This document shows, piece by piece, positions 23,375-31,770 of a DNA stretch of 32,522 nucleotides (its first letter is position 1; every line of letters begins with the position of its first letter). The DNA is from BOG-908 sp964242035. GTDB taxonomy: Bacteria > Pseudomonadota > Alphaproteobacteria > Acetobacterales > Acetobacteraceae. Made by a program: the position numbers and the translations under genes. The notes below the pieces were generated by a model, which ran no database searches, was not told the DNA's origin, and saw only the letters and a program-made list of their open reading frames with translations. Location: the NCBI GenBank assembly GCA_964242035.1, contig CAXTCL010000013.1, forward strand, positions 1 through 32,522, given 5' to 3'.

Positions 23375-24808
23375 ATGCCAGCGCGTGCCAGACTGAGAAG
23401 ACACCGGCAGACCAAGATCGTGGCTACGCTGGGTCCCGCCAGCAGCGCGCCGGAGATGATCGCCCGCCTGTTCCACACTGGGGCGGACGTCTTCCGCCTG
23501 AACTTCTCCCACGGCACCCATGCGGATCACGCCACCAACATCGCGACAGTGCGCGCGCTGGAGCAGGAGACCGGCCGCCCCATCGGGCTACTCGCGGACG
23601 TGCAAGGCCCCAAGCTGCGCGTGGGCAAGTTCGCCGGCGGCCGCGTGCACCTCAGCACCGGTCAGGCCTTCACCTTCGACCAGGACCCTACCCCGGGCAA
23701 TGCGCGGCGCGTGCAGCTGCCGCACCCGGAGATACTTACCGCGGCGACTAGCGGCACCACCCTCCTGCTGGATGACGGCAAGCTGCGCCTGCGCGTGGTC
23801 CGTGCGCGTGGCGGCCACCTGGAATGCGAGGTCGTCACCGGCGGACCCTTGAGCGACCGCAAGGGCGTCAACGTGCCGGACGTGGCGCTCGGCATCCCGG
23901 CGCTCACGGAGAAGGACAGGCGGGACCTCGATTTCGCGCTCGGCCAGGGCGTCGATTTCATCGGCCTGAGTTTCGTGCAGCGTCCGCAGGACGTGGCCGA
24001 GGCGCGCGCCATCGCCCAGGGCCGCGCCTGGATCGTCAGCAAGATCGAAAAGCCCCAAGCCCTCGATCAGCTCGAGGAGATCATCGCGCTGTCTGACGCC
24101 GTGATGGTGGCACGCGGCGACCTTGGCGTGGAACTGCCGCCCGAGGAGGTCCCGCTGGCGCAGAAGCGCATCGTCCGCGCCGCCCGCGCCGCGGGCAGGC
24201 CGGTGATCGTGGCCACCCAGATGCTGGAGAGCATGATCGCCGCCCCCGCCCCCACGCGCGCCGAGGCCAGTGACGTGGCCGGCGCGGTGTTCGACGGTGC
24301 GGACGCGGTCATGCTTTCCGGCGAGACCGCGGCGGGCCAGTACCCCGCCGAAGCCGTCGCCATGATGGACCGCATCGTCGCCCGCGTGGAGGCCGATCCG
24401 GGCTGGCGGGACGTGATGGATGCTGGCCGACCGATCGGCACCCACTCCATCTCCGCCGCGATCGCCGCCGCTGCCAGCCAGATCGCACGCGGCATAGGCG
24501 CCCGCGCCATCGCCGCGCCCACTTCCTCCGGCCTGACCGCGTTGCGCATCGCCCGCGAACGGCCTAGCCAGCCGGTGCTTGCAATGGCCTCCGAGCTCCC
24601 CGTGGCTCGCCGGCTGGCGCTCGCCTGGGGCGTGCACGCGGTGCATGCGCAGGATGCGCGCACCATGACGGAGGCGGTGACCAGGGCTGCGCGTCTGGCA
24701 CGCGACGAAGGCCTGGCCCGCCATGGCGATACGGTGGTGGTTGCCGCGGGTATACCGTTCGGTCAGACGGGCACGACGAACTCGTTGCGGGTGGCAACCG
24801 TAAAGTAG
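23375..24808 (+). CDS. pyk: pyruvate kinase
   Basis: The 477-residue product catalyses phosphoenolpyruvate plus ADP to pyruvate plus ATP. Visible motifs are TKIVATLGPAS at the N terminus, RLNFSHG (substrate-binding Arg/Asn), DVQGPKLRVG, the catalytic Lys in IVSKIEKPQAL (about 212-222), MVARGDLGVELP and MLSGETAAGQYP. The A, B and C domains are all present and the length is normal. The ATG at 23375 has GGAG 5 nt upstream. Neighbours are divergent DUF1244 and downstream zwf, placing two central carbon genes together; a lone R unit separates them, so a shared transcript is uncertain. Confidence 0.96.
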   Translation: MPARARLRRHRQTKIVATLGPASSAPEMIARLFHTGADVFRLNFSHGTHADHATNIATVRALEQETGRPIGLLADVQGPKLRVGKFAGGRVHLSTGQAFTFDQDPTPGNARRVQLPHPEILTAATSGTTLLLDDGKLRLRVVRARGGHLECEVVTGGPLSDRKGVNVPDVALGIPALTEKDRRDLDFALGQGVDFIGLSFVQRPQDVAEARAIAQGRAWIVSKIEKPQALDQLEEIIALSDAVMVARGDLGVELPPEEVPLAQKRIVRAARAAGRPVIVATQMLESMIAAPAPTRAEASDVAGAVFDGADAVMLSGETAAGQYPAEAVAMMDRIVARVEADPGWRDVMDAGRPIGTHSISAAIAAAASQIARGIGARAIAAPTSSGLTALRIARERPSQPVLAMASELPVARRLALAWGVHAVHAQDARTMTEAVTRAARLARDEGLARHGDTVVVAAGIPFGQTGTTNSLRVATVK

Positions 24809-24847
24809 GTCGCCTTTGCGCCGCCGTTGCGCGCCTGTCCCCAGCGG

Positions 24848-24903
24848 CCGACAGGGAGCAAAAGTTTTTTGCTTCTTTTTTTCAAAAAAGAAGGCCTTCC
24901 TTG
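24848..24903 (+). repeat. R unit with half centre A before zwf
   Basis: GCCGACAGGGAG, the right half of centre A, precedes a standard CTTC/GAAG R unit. No L unit precedes it after the pyk stop. Unlike at obgE and proB, zwf has its own CAGGAG ribosome binding site after the repeat. Confidence 0.88.
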
Positions 24904-24928
24904 CCTTCCCCTCAGGAGACCCACGCCA

Positions 24929-26428
24929 ATGGCCGCCGCAAAACCCGTCGAAGATTTCGACATGGTCGTCTTCGGCGCCACCGGCGACCTGACGCTGCGC
25001 AAGCTCCTCCCCGCCCTCTACCACCGCTTCAAGGACGGCCAGTTCGGCAGCGCGTGCCGCATCATCGGTGCCGCCCGCTCGGACCTCAACGACGACACCT
25101 ACCGCGAGCGCGCCAGCCACGCACTGCAGGAGCACATAAAGCCGGCCGACCTGCCGGCCGCCACGCTGGCCGCCTTCCTTCAAGTGGTGTTCTACGCCCG
25201 CGTGGACGGTTCCAAGCCGGATGGCTGGGAGCAGATGCAGGCGGTCTTCAAGGACGCCCCGGACCGTGTGCGCGTGTTCTACCTGGCGACCTCGCCGGAC
25301 CTCTACGGCGCAGTCTGCAAGAACCTGCAAGCCCAAAACCTGGTCACGCCGAAATCCCGCGTGGTGCTGGAAAAGCCGATCGGCCATGACCTAGCCTCTG
25401 CCCGCCAGGTGATTGCAGACGTGGGCTGTGTGTTTACCGAGGAGCAGACGTTCCGCATCGACCATTTCCTGGGCAAGGAGACGGTGCAGAACCTGCTGGC
25501 GCTGCGCTTCGCCAACGTCATCTTCGAACGCCTGTGGAATGCGGACGTCATCGACCACGTGCAGATCACGGTGGGCGAGACGGTGGGCGTGGAGGCCCGT
25601 GGCGACTACTACGACCATTCCGGCGCGCTGCGCGACATGGTGCAGAACCACCTGCTGCAGCTGCTCTGCCTGCTGGCGATGGAAGCGCCGCTCAACCTGG
25701 CCGCCGAATCGCTTCGCGACGAGAAGCTGAAGGTGCTGCGCGCGCTGAAACCGATGGCGCCGCATGAGGTGGGCCACCAGACGGTGCGCGGCCAGTACGT
25801 GTCGGGCGCCGTAGGCGGCAAGTCGGTGGACAGCTACCAGAAGGACCTCGATGCGGGTCGGAAAGAGAAAGGAGAGCACGCGCCGAGCGAGACCGAGACC
25901 TTCGTGGCCATCAAGGCGGAGGTGCGGACCTGGCGCTGGGCTAACGTGCCGTTCTACCTGCGCACCGGCAAGCGCTTGCCGGAAAAGGTGAGTGAGGTGG
26001 TGATCCAGTTCCGTGACGTGCCGGTAGCCGTGTTCCCGCGCGAGGCCGGCGACATCCAGCCGAACCGCCTGGTGATACGTCTGCAGCCAGAGGAGGGCAT
26101 GATGCTTGGCATGATGTCGAAAGACCCCGGCCCGGGCGGCCTTCGCCTGCGCCCGGCCGATCTGGACATCAGCTTCGAACAGGCATTCTCCCTGCGCTAC
26201 CCGGATTCCTATGAGCGGCTGCTGATGGACACGGTGCGCGGCAACGCCACGCTGTTCATGCGGCGCGACGAGGTGGAGGCCGCCTGGCTATGGATAGAGC
26301 CGATCCTCGATGCCTGGAAGGCGAGCGGCGACCGGCCTCGGCCTTATGCGGCGGGAAGTTGGGGGCCTACGGCGGCAATCGCGCTTATCGAGCGGGATGG
26401 GCGGACTTGGCATGAGAAGCTGGAGTGA
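24929..26428 (+). CDS. zwf: glucose-6-phosphate 1-dehydrogenase
   Basis: The 499-residue product oxidises glucose 6-phosphate to 6-phosphogluconolactone with NADP+ or NAD+, feeding the pentose phosphate and Entner-Doudoroff routes. It has the nucleotide-binding GATGDLTLRK (16-25), EKPIGHD, and the active-site RIDHFLGKE (176-184). The ending WGPTAAIALIERDGRTWH is typical. The ATG at 24929 is preceded by CAGGAG at about 10 nt. No pgl, gnd or edd lies in the window. A repeat pair begins right after the stop. Confidence 0.96.
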   Translation: MAAAKPVEDFDMVVFGATGDLTLRKLLPALYHRFKDGQFGSACRIIGAARSDLNDDTYRERASHALQEHIKPADLPAATLAAFLQVVFYARVDGSKPDGWEQMQAVFKDAPDRVRVFYLATSPDLYGAVCKNLQAQNLVTPKSRVVLEKPIGHDLASARQVIADVGCVFTEEQTFRIDHFLGKETVQNLLALRFANVIFERLWNADVIDHVQITVGETVGVEARGDYYDHSGALRDMVQNHLLQLLCLLAMEAPLNLAAESLRDEKLKVLRALKPMAPHEVGHQTVRGQYVSGAVGGKSVDSYQKDLDAGRKEKGEHAPSETETFVAIKAEVRTWRWANVPFYLRTGKRLPEKVSEVVIQFRDVPVAVFPREAGDIQPNRLVIRLQPEEGMMLGMMSKDPGPGGLRLRPADLDISFEQAFSLRYPDSYERLLMDTVRGNATLFMRRDEVEAAWLWIEPILDAWKASGDRPRPYAAGSWGPTAAIALIERDGRTWHEKLE

Positions 26429-26560
26429 AGAAAGGAAGGCCTTCTTTTTCGAGAAAAAGAAGCAAAAAGCTTTTGGTCTCTGTCGGCGAGTGCTGAGGCA
26501 GCCGCCTATCAAGAGCAAAGGTTTTTGCTCCTTCTTCCAAAAAGGACTGCTTTCTTGCTT
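26429..26560. repeat. L+R repeat pair between convergent zwf and petA
   Basis: L unit about 26429-26480 has the CTTCTTTTTC-GA-GAAAAAGAAG variant (26441-26462), a further compensating change at the loop-closing pair. The R unit (about 26510-26560) is decayed. The centre retains CTGTCGGCG (26480-26488) but its right half reads GCAGCCGCCTATC, no longer fully complementary. Its last bases provide part of the petA stop codon. Confidence 0.88.
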
Positions 26561-27218
26561 AGATTTGCACCACTGAGTTCAGATCGAAAATCTGCCCAGG
26601 GGGATTCTCGCCAATCCGCACCGATTTTGGCGTGGCCATGTGATACGGCGGCACCGGCAAGTTGTAAGGCGCAGGCACGCCGGAATAGACGCGACCGGCC
26701 AGGTCGTATTTCGAGCCATGGCAAGGGCACAGATACCCGCCCGGCCAGTTCGGCGCCGGGTCCGTGGCGCTCATGTTCGGGTAGAACGTGGGCACGCAGC
26801 CAAGATGGGTGCAGATGCCCACCATCACCGCGTAAGCCGGATCCACCGAGCGGTGCCAGTTCTCGGCGTAAGCCGGCTGCTGCAACACCTTGCTGTTCGG
26901 GTCGCTGAGCACGTGTATCGTCTTCGGGTCCTGCAGCGTGGCGAGACCCTGCGGCGTGCGGTGCACGATGAAGATCGGCTTGCCGCGCCACACCACCACG
27001 ATCTGCTGGCCAGGTGCGAGCTTGCTCACGTCCACGTCGATCGGCTCGCCGGCGGCCAACGTGTCGGCGGCCGGCTCCATGCTGTCGATGAACGGCCAGA
27101 CGATGGCGCCAACTGCCACGCCGGCGCCTGCCAGAGCGAGCAGCGTCAGGAAGTCGCGTCGCCCCGGCTCTCCTGCGGTGCCGTGCGGGGCTGGTGCGAT
27201 ATGCGTGGTCGAAGACAT
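26559..27218 (-). CDS. petA: ubiquinol-cytochrome c reductase Rieske iron-sulfur subunit
   Basis: The 219-residue product is the Rieske protein of the cytochrome bc1 complex. A twin-arginine signal-anchor (GRRDFLTLLALAGAG, 19-33; membrane helix to about 43) precedes a periplasmic domain with the two cluster-binding boxes CTHLGC (136-141) and CPCHGS (164-169), giving two Cys and two His ligands to the 2Fe-2S cluster. It passes electrons from ubiquinol to cytochrome c1. ATG at 27218 with AAGGG 7 nt upstream. Downstream on the minus strand lie only a repeat and convergent zwf, so petB and petC do not follow, unlike the usual petABC operon. Confidence 0.95.
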   Translation of the reverse strand: MSSTTHIAPAPHGTAGEPGRRDFLTLLALAGAGVAVGAIVWPFIDSMEPAADTLAAGEPIDVDVSKLAPGQQIVVVWRGKPIFIVHRTPQGLATLQDPKTIHVLSDPNSKVLQQPAYAENWHRSVDPAYAVMVGICTHLGCVPTFYPNMSATDPAPNWPGGYLCPCHGSKYDLAGRVYSGVPAPYNLPVPPYHMATPKSVRIGENPPGQIFDLNSVVQI

Positions 27219-27359
27219 CGGTCACCCTTCGTGTAAGCGCCAACCCCGAAAGTCGCAGTGGCGCCGCACCCGCTAATTGGCCCGAACACGCCGTCTTGCC
27301 TAGTCCCCGGGGCGTATCGGCCGCACTTATACGAGCGGCGCTGGCGTTTGGACCGCAGC

Positions 27360-27512
27360 AGGAAGCAAGCCGTCCTTTTTTGAAAAAGGACCAAAAAGCT
27401 TTCAACCCCCGCATTTGTCACGTCCGGGTGCTTCTGGACAAACACGCACGCTTGAATGCAATGGAGTAAAAGTTTTTTGCTTCTTTTTTTCAAAAAAGAA
27501 GGCCTTTCTTGC
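27360..27512. repeat. L+R repeat pair, centre B, between divergent genes
   Basis: L unit about 27360-27405 has a GTCC/GGAC stem, R unit about 27463-27512 has CTTC/GAAG. The centre keeps a decayed B motif: GCATTTGTCACG on the left and GAATGCAATGG on the right. It lies between divergent petA and the Wzz-like gene, about 140 nt from the former and 130 nt from the latter; I see no clear promoter in either flank, though TATAAG (27342-27337 on the minus strand) may be a -10 for petA. Confidence 0.85.
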
Positions 27513-27641
27513 CTTTTTGGCAGCCACACCAAAGGCCGGCGCATCAAATACTCGACGTTCGTTGCGAAACCTGCCAGGTTCGCCCGAGACGCGATGCGAG
27601 AGTGAGCAGGTGCAACCCGGCGGCGACAAAGTGATACGGCA

Positions 27642-29189
27642 ATGAGCACGGAAACGGCGCAGGACGCTGCCCCTTCGCTGCGGGAATTCCTCTATCACGC
27701 CCATCACCACCACCGCCCGGCCCTGCTGGCGGGCGCTGCGGTCCTGTCCCTGGCGCTGCTGGTCGCCGCCCTCCTGCCACCCAGCTATCGCGCCGCGACC
27801 ACGCTGGCCGTGCTGCCCTCGCCCGAGTTCACCGTGCGCGCAGCGGCAGGCAGCCACGATCTGAACGCCAGCGCGCTGGTCATGGACCAGATCATGAAGG
27901 CGGAATCGGAGATACTGGACAGCGCGGACCTGCACCGCGCCACGATCGACAAGGTCGGACCGGTCACGCTGTATCCGGACGTGTTCGCACCGGCGCCACG
28001 GGGCCTGGTGCGCCGCGTGGTGCACGCGGTAGCCGCAACGCTGCTGGCACCCTGGCGCGTTCCGCCGGCCGACGAGGCGGCTGCACGGGAGGAGCGCGGC
28101 ATCACGCGCTTCAAGCACGATCTTTCGGTGCTGCCGGCAAAGGACGCCAACGTGATCGCTGTAACCTTCGACGCGCCGCACGGCGCCATCGCGGCCGCTA
28201 CGCTGAACACCATGCTGGCGCTCTACGCCCAGCGCCGCGCCAATCTGTATGACGACCCGCAGCTCGACATCGTCAGGCACGAGGCCGAGGCGGGCGCCAG
28301 GGCCGTGGCGCTGGCCGACGAACGCCTGGCCGCGTTCAAGCAGGCGCACGCCATCTCCGACTACGATTCCGAGCGCGACCTGCTGTTGCGCCGCCGGAGC
28401 CAGGCCGAGCAATCCGCCCAGGACACCGCCTCCTCCGTCAGCGAGCACACTGCCAGGCTGGACGCGCTGACAAAGGCGCTCGGCGCGGAGCACCCCACGA
28501 TTGGCATCTACACCGAGCAGGATGCCGATACGCGGCTGCAGAGCGTGAACGCCGGCCTGGAAGGCGTGCAGGCCAGGCTGGCCACCGCACGCGAGAAATA
28601 CCGCGAGACCAGCCGCATGGTCACCGGACTGCGTGCCGAACTTGCGGCTCACCAGGCGGAACAGGCGCGCCTCAACCACGACGCGATGCTCTCCGTCGTT
28701 CGCCAGGGTCGCAATCCGACGATCGATCCGCTGCGGCTGGACCGCGCGCGCGAAGTGGGCGAGCTCGCCGCCGCCCGCGCCCGCCTGCAATCCCAGCAGC
28801 AGGACCTGACGCGGCTTTCGCAGACGCTGTCGGCGCTCGATGCCGACGAGGCGTCGCTGGCCGGGCTGCAGCGCCAGCGTGCCAGCGCGGACGACACCTA
28901 CCGCGCCGCAAGCCGCATCGTGGCAGAGCGGCATCTGAGCGAGGCGGAGGACGCGCGGCGCCTGGCGAACGTGCGCGTCATCCAGCCGGCGATGGCGCCT
29001 CAATCGCCGCGGGCCACGCCGCTTCTGGTGATCGCGGCCGGCGTTGTGTTCGGCGCGTTTACGGCGTTCGGCTGGGTGGTGGTGGCCTTCATGCGCCGGC
29101 CGGTGTTCCTGACGGGCGAGGGGCTTGAGGCGGCCAGCGGGTTGCCGGTTCTGGCAGTATTTGAGCGCCGGCGGTTGGTGGGAGTTTAG
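27642..29189 (+). CDS. Wzz/GumC-type polysaccharide chain-length or export protein
   Basis: The 515-residue product has the layout of a polysaccharide co-polymerase: an N-terminal membrane helix (about 27-47), a beta-rich Wzz-like domain with PPSYRAATTLAVLPSP, a long coiled-coil periplasmic region (about 200-430) and a second membrane helix (about 461-484) followed by a short cytoplasmic tail. There is no tyrosine-kinase domain fused at the C terminus. Such proteins set chain length or assist export of exopolysaccharide. No glycosyltransferase, Wzx, Wzy or Wza gene is nearby, so it is an isolated member and the polysaccharide is unknown. ATG at 27642, weak ribosome binding site. Confidence 0.8.
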   Translation: MSTETAQDAAPSLREFLYHAHHHHRPALLAGAAVLSLALLVAALLPPSYRAATTLAVLPSPEFTVRAAAGSHDLNASALVMDQIMKAESEILDSADLHRATIDKVGPVTLYPDVFAPAPRGLVRRVVHAVAATLLAPWRVPPADEAAAREERGITRFKHDLSVLPAKDANVIAVTFDAPHGAIAAATLNTMLALYAQRRANLYDDPQLDIVRHEAEAGARAVALADERLAAFKQAHAISDYDSERDLLLRRRSQAEQSAQDTASSVSEHTARLDALTKALGAEHPTIGIYTEQDADTRLQSVNAGLEGVQARLATAREKYRETSRMVTGLRAELAAHQAEQARLNHDAMLSVVRQGRNPTIDPLRLDRAREVGELAAARARLQSQQQDLTRLSQTLSALDADEASLAGLQRQRASADDTYRAASRIVAERHLSEAEDARRLANVRVIQPAMAPQSPRATPLLVIAAGVVFGAFTAFGWVVVAFMRRPVFLTGEGLEAASGLPVLAVFERRRLVGV

Positions 29190-29503
29190 AAAGGCTGGCA
29201 GGGAGCGTTCCTTTTCCCGCTGCGTCCCCTTCCGCCTCAGAAAGATTTGACGCCAAGATCGCCAAGGAAGCCAAGAACACCGGGATAGCCGACCTGCCCG
29301 GAACTGCTCCGAACTGGCCGGCTTTCGCAGAACAGGCCCTTTTGGCGTCCGTGGCGACAATTCTTGCGCACTCTGAAACCACGTGTGTCCGCCCAGCGGA
29401 TCAGTAATTGCTAAATCGAACAGGCGGGAGGGTCTTTGCGAGCATACCACGTTGGTTCTGCGGGCATCTGGGGCTTCGACTGTGCGCATGTGATGACGGC
29501 CAC
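29190..29503. other. intergenic region with CGCCAAG repeats
   Basis: The gap between the Wzz-like gene and the minus-strand Fet4-like gene holds no gene that I can support. Its main content is the period-9 GCCAAG array and inverted repeat described at 29252-29357. The decayed R unit begins at 29504. Confidence 0.55.
29252..29357. repeat. GCCAAG period-9 repeat with an inverted partner
   Basis: GCCAAG occurs at 29252, 29261 and 29270, exactly 9 nt apart. TCGCCAAGGAAGCCAA (29259-29274) can pair with TTGGCGTCCGTGGCGA (29342-29357) at 14 of 16 positions across a 67-nt loop. From memory, similar CGCCAAG strings are dispersed in intergenic DNA of many bacteria. Confidence 0.65.
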
Positions 29504-29553
29504 AGGAGCAAACGTTTTGGCCCTTGTTTCGCTACAGAACTGCTTGTTTTCTC
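29504..29553 (+). repeat. decayed R unit
   Basis: GGAGCAAACGTTTTGGCCCTTGTTTC then CAGAACTGCTTG keeps the order of an R unit, but the stem is largely destroyed. It ends at the stop codon of the minus-strand Fet4-like gene and shows that copies can degenerate. Confidence 0.6.
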
Positions 29554-29958
29554 CTATCTGTCAACGCCGCCGCCAACGCCGCGACCCTGTCCGGAGCGCT
29601 GCGACTCGCGGGCAAGATTTTTGTAGCCGTCCTGCAGTTCGCTCAGCTGTTCCTGGGGCAGCCCTTCGAGATCCAGCATGGCAGGTCGCGCGTCCTTGGT
29701 GACACGGATCAGTTCGTCCAGCTTGAGCTGCAGCGCCGTGGTGTCCCGGTTCTGCGTGTTCTGCACAAGGAACACCATGAGGAACGTCAAGATCGTGGTG
29801 CCGGTATTTATCACCAGCTGCCAGGTCTGCGAGTAGCCGAACAACGGACCGGTCGCAGCCCAGATGACGACCGAACCGAGCGCCACGACGAAGACGCTGC
29901 CCTTGCCGGCGCTGAAGGCCGCCCATTGTGCTGCTTTGTTGAACGCCTGGCTGAACAT
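29554..29958 (-). CDS. low-affinity iron permease (Fet4-like) family protein
   Basis: The 134-residue product has two membrane helices (about 21-39 and 46-65) joined by a short loop and a soluble helical C terminus with TQNRDTTALQLKLDELIR (about 67-84) and DLEGLPQEQLSELQ. This pattern, including the FLVQNTQNRDTxALQLKLDELI signature, is that of the bacterial proteins annotated as low-affinity iron permease family by similarity to part of yeast Fet4. Transport activity of these short proteins is not established. The ATG is at 29958; no strong ribosome binding site is seen. Transcribed alone between the Wzz-like gene (convergent) and P450. Confidence 0.82.
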   Translation of the reverse strand: MFSQAFNKAAQWAAFSAGKGSVFVVALGSVVIWAATGPLFGYSQTWQLVINTGTTILTFLMVFLVQNTQNRDTTALQLKLDELIRVTKDARPAMLDLEGLPQEQLSELQDGYKNLARESQRSGQGRGVGGGVDR

Positions 29959-30048
29959 GTGGTCCCGCTGCGGTTAATGCGCGCTCAGGTGCAATCGGCC
30001 CGGGGCACGAAAGTTCTTTGAAGCGGCGCTCACAACGCGCGGCGGCAG

Positions 30049-30202
30049 GAAGAAGGAAGGCCTTCTTTTTTGAAAGATTTTCGAAAAAGCTTTGCTTCCC
30101 CGTATCTGCCTCAGTCGGGCCTGTCCTGGATCATCCGGTTGTTACACATGCGAGGTGGAGGAACTCTCCGGTCCTCTTTTCACAAGAGGACCGCTTCCTT
30201 TC
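30049..30202. repeat. diverged L+R repeat pair overlapping the P450 3' end
   Basis: The L unit (about 30049-30100) is altered inside its stem. The R unit (about 30155-30202) has a fully compensated GC-richer stem, GGTCCTCTT (30170-30178) with AAGAGGACC (30184-30192). The P450 stop codon (30180-30182) falls in the loop of this stem, so the repeat encodes the enzyme's last residues. Confidence 0.85.
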
Positions 30203-31565
30203 TAATTCGCTTGTGAAGCCGCATCGGCATACCTTCAGCCGGCCGCATCGTCACCCGCAGCTTCGGCGTAGGCACGAAACCGAGCTCGGCGGATAGGCGG
30301 GCGGCTGGCAGCAGGGTGCCCAGGATGGCGACCGCTTCGAGCAGCGCGAACCCCATGCCGATACAGATGCGTGGCCCCGCGCCGAACGGCAGGTAGGACC
30401 AGCGGTGGCGGGCCTTCACAGCGTCAGGCGCGAACCGGTCCGGGTCGAACATTTCGGGGTTCGGCCACAGCTTCTGGTGATGGTGGATCGCATAGATCGG
30501 CACGAACACGTTATCATGCGGGGTGATCTTCACGCCGCCGATGTCCAGGTCGCGCGTCGATTGCCGTACCACCATAGCCACCGGCGGATACACGCGCATG
30601 GATTCCTGAACGACCTGGCGCGTGTAGGTCAACTCGGGCACCTGGCTGGCTTCCAACGGCGCGCCGCCTGTCACCTGCGCTATTTCCGCCAGCACCCGGC
30701 GCTCGATGTCCGGATTGCGGGCCAGCAGGAAGAACGTCCAGGTCAGGGCCAGCGCCGTCGTCTCATGCCCGGCGCCGATGAAGGTGATGATGTTGTCGCG
30801 TATGTCGGTGTCGTCCAGGCCCTCTCCGGTCTCGGGGTCCTTGGCGTCCAGCATCAGCGACAGCAGGTCACTGCGGCGCTCGCCCGTGGCACGGCGCTCC
30901 ACGATGCGCTCGGTCACTGTCTGGCGGAGGTAGTCGCCACCGCGCTCGGAGCGGCCGCGGCCGGGAAACGGCGTCCAGGTAGGCGCGCCGAGGGCGGAGA
31001 GAGCCGTCTGCCAGCTCGTCGATTCCAGGAAGTCGCGTATGCTGACCTCTACCCGGGCCACGTCCGTGTTGCCACGGCCGGAGAGCATGGTCTCCAGGAT
31101 GATCTCGAAGGTCACGCGCATCATCTCGTGCGTGATCTCCAGCGACGCGCCGTCGGGCAAAGCGGACCAGGCGTCGCGCATTTCGCGGGATGCGGTGATC
31201 ATGGCGGGGATGAAGCTGTTGACGTGGGCGGGACGGAACACCGGTGCGGAGACACGACGGTGCAGGCGCCAGCGGGCGCCCTCGGAGGTCAGTATCCCTT
31301 TGCCGAGTGCCGGCTCCAGCGAGCGGCGCATCGGCTCGGCCTTGACGAAGCTCTCCGCGTCATCAACCAGCACCTGCTGCACAAGGTCCGGTTCGCAGAC
31401 GAACATCGTGTTGCGGCCAAGCATGTGGCTGACGACGTAAGGCTCGGAATAGACGGCGGCCGGCCAGGCCTCCATCGGATTGCGCACCAGCTTGCGCAGA
31501 GTGCGCAACGTGCCGAGAAAGTTCGGCGTGATGACAGGGGGCGGCAGGTCGGCAGTGGCGCTCAT
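30180..31565 (-). CDS. cytochrome P450
   Basis: The 461-residue product is a haem-thiolate monooxygenase. It shows the I-helix GAGHETT (264-270), the ExxR pair E321/R324 (ESMRVYPP), and the haem loop FGAGPRICIGMGFAL with the Cys ligand at 401. There is no membrane anchor, so it is soluble; a ferredoxin/reductase partner is not encoded nearby. The I-helix and proximal sequences look closer to the CYP102/CYP4-like long-chain oxidisers than to typical short bacterial P450s, but substrate cannot be assigned. ATG at 31565 with AGGAG 8 nt upstream. The final residues KEAVLL are encoded by the repeat's R unit beyond the normal family end. A small palindrome upstream may be an operator. Confidence 0.93.
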   Translation of the reverse strand: MSATADLPPPVITPNFLGTLRTLRKLVRNPMEAWPAAVYSEPYVVSHMLGRNTMFVCEPDLVQQVLVDDAESFVKAEPMRRSLEPALGKGILTSEGARWRLHRRVSAPVFRPAHVNSFIPAMITASREMRDAWSALPDGASLEITHEMMRVTFEIILETMLSGRGNTDVARVEVSIRDFLESTSWQTALSALGAPTWTPFPGRGRSERGGDYLRQTVTERIVERRATGERRSDLLSLMLDAKDPETGEGLDDTDIRDNIITFIGAGHETTALALTWTFFLLARNPDIERRVLAEIAQVTGGAPLEASQVPELTYTRQVVQESMRVYPPVAMVVRQSTRDLDIGGVKITPHDNVFVPIYAIHHHQKLWPNPEMFDPDRFAPDAVKARHRWSYLPFGAGPRICIGMGFALLEAVAILGTLLPAARLSAELGFVPTPKLRVTMRPAEGMPMRLHKRIRKEAVLL

Positions 31566-31611
31566 CTTTGGACTCCTGGCGATCCGGATAGGATTGCCGG
31601 TTGTTCAAAGT

Positions 31612-31622
31612 TAACGACGTTA
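31612..31622. promoter_or_regulatory. possible operator upstream of the P450 gene
   Basis: TAACG-A-CGTTA is a perfect 5-bp inverted repeat about 50 nt upstream of the P450 start, inside the A/T-rich stretch GTTAACGACGTTAGGTTAA. It could be a repressor site, but a palindrome this short can arise by chance. Confidence 0.3.
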
Positions 31623-31639
31623 GGTTAAGGCTGCAAGAA

Positions 31640-31770
31640 GAAAGCAAGCAGTCCTTTTTTGAAAAAAAGGACCAAAAAACATTTGGTCCCTGTCGGCGGC
31701 TGTTTCAGCGCGCGCCGAGAGGGACCAAAAGTCTTTTGTTTCTTTATCTTAAGAAAAGAAGGCCTTTTTT
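31640..31770. repeat. L+R repeat pair, centre A, between rplQ and P450
   Basis: L unit about 31640-31690 has a GTCC/GGAC stem. The R unit (about 31720-31770) has a rearranged stem centred on TCTTAAGA (31746-31753). The centre pairs CCCTGTCGGCG with CGCGCCGAGAGGG, imperfectly. The rplQ stop codon (31769-31771) overlaps its end, so the repeat follows rplQ immediately. Confidence 0.87.
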
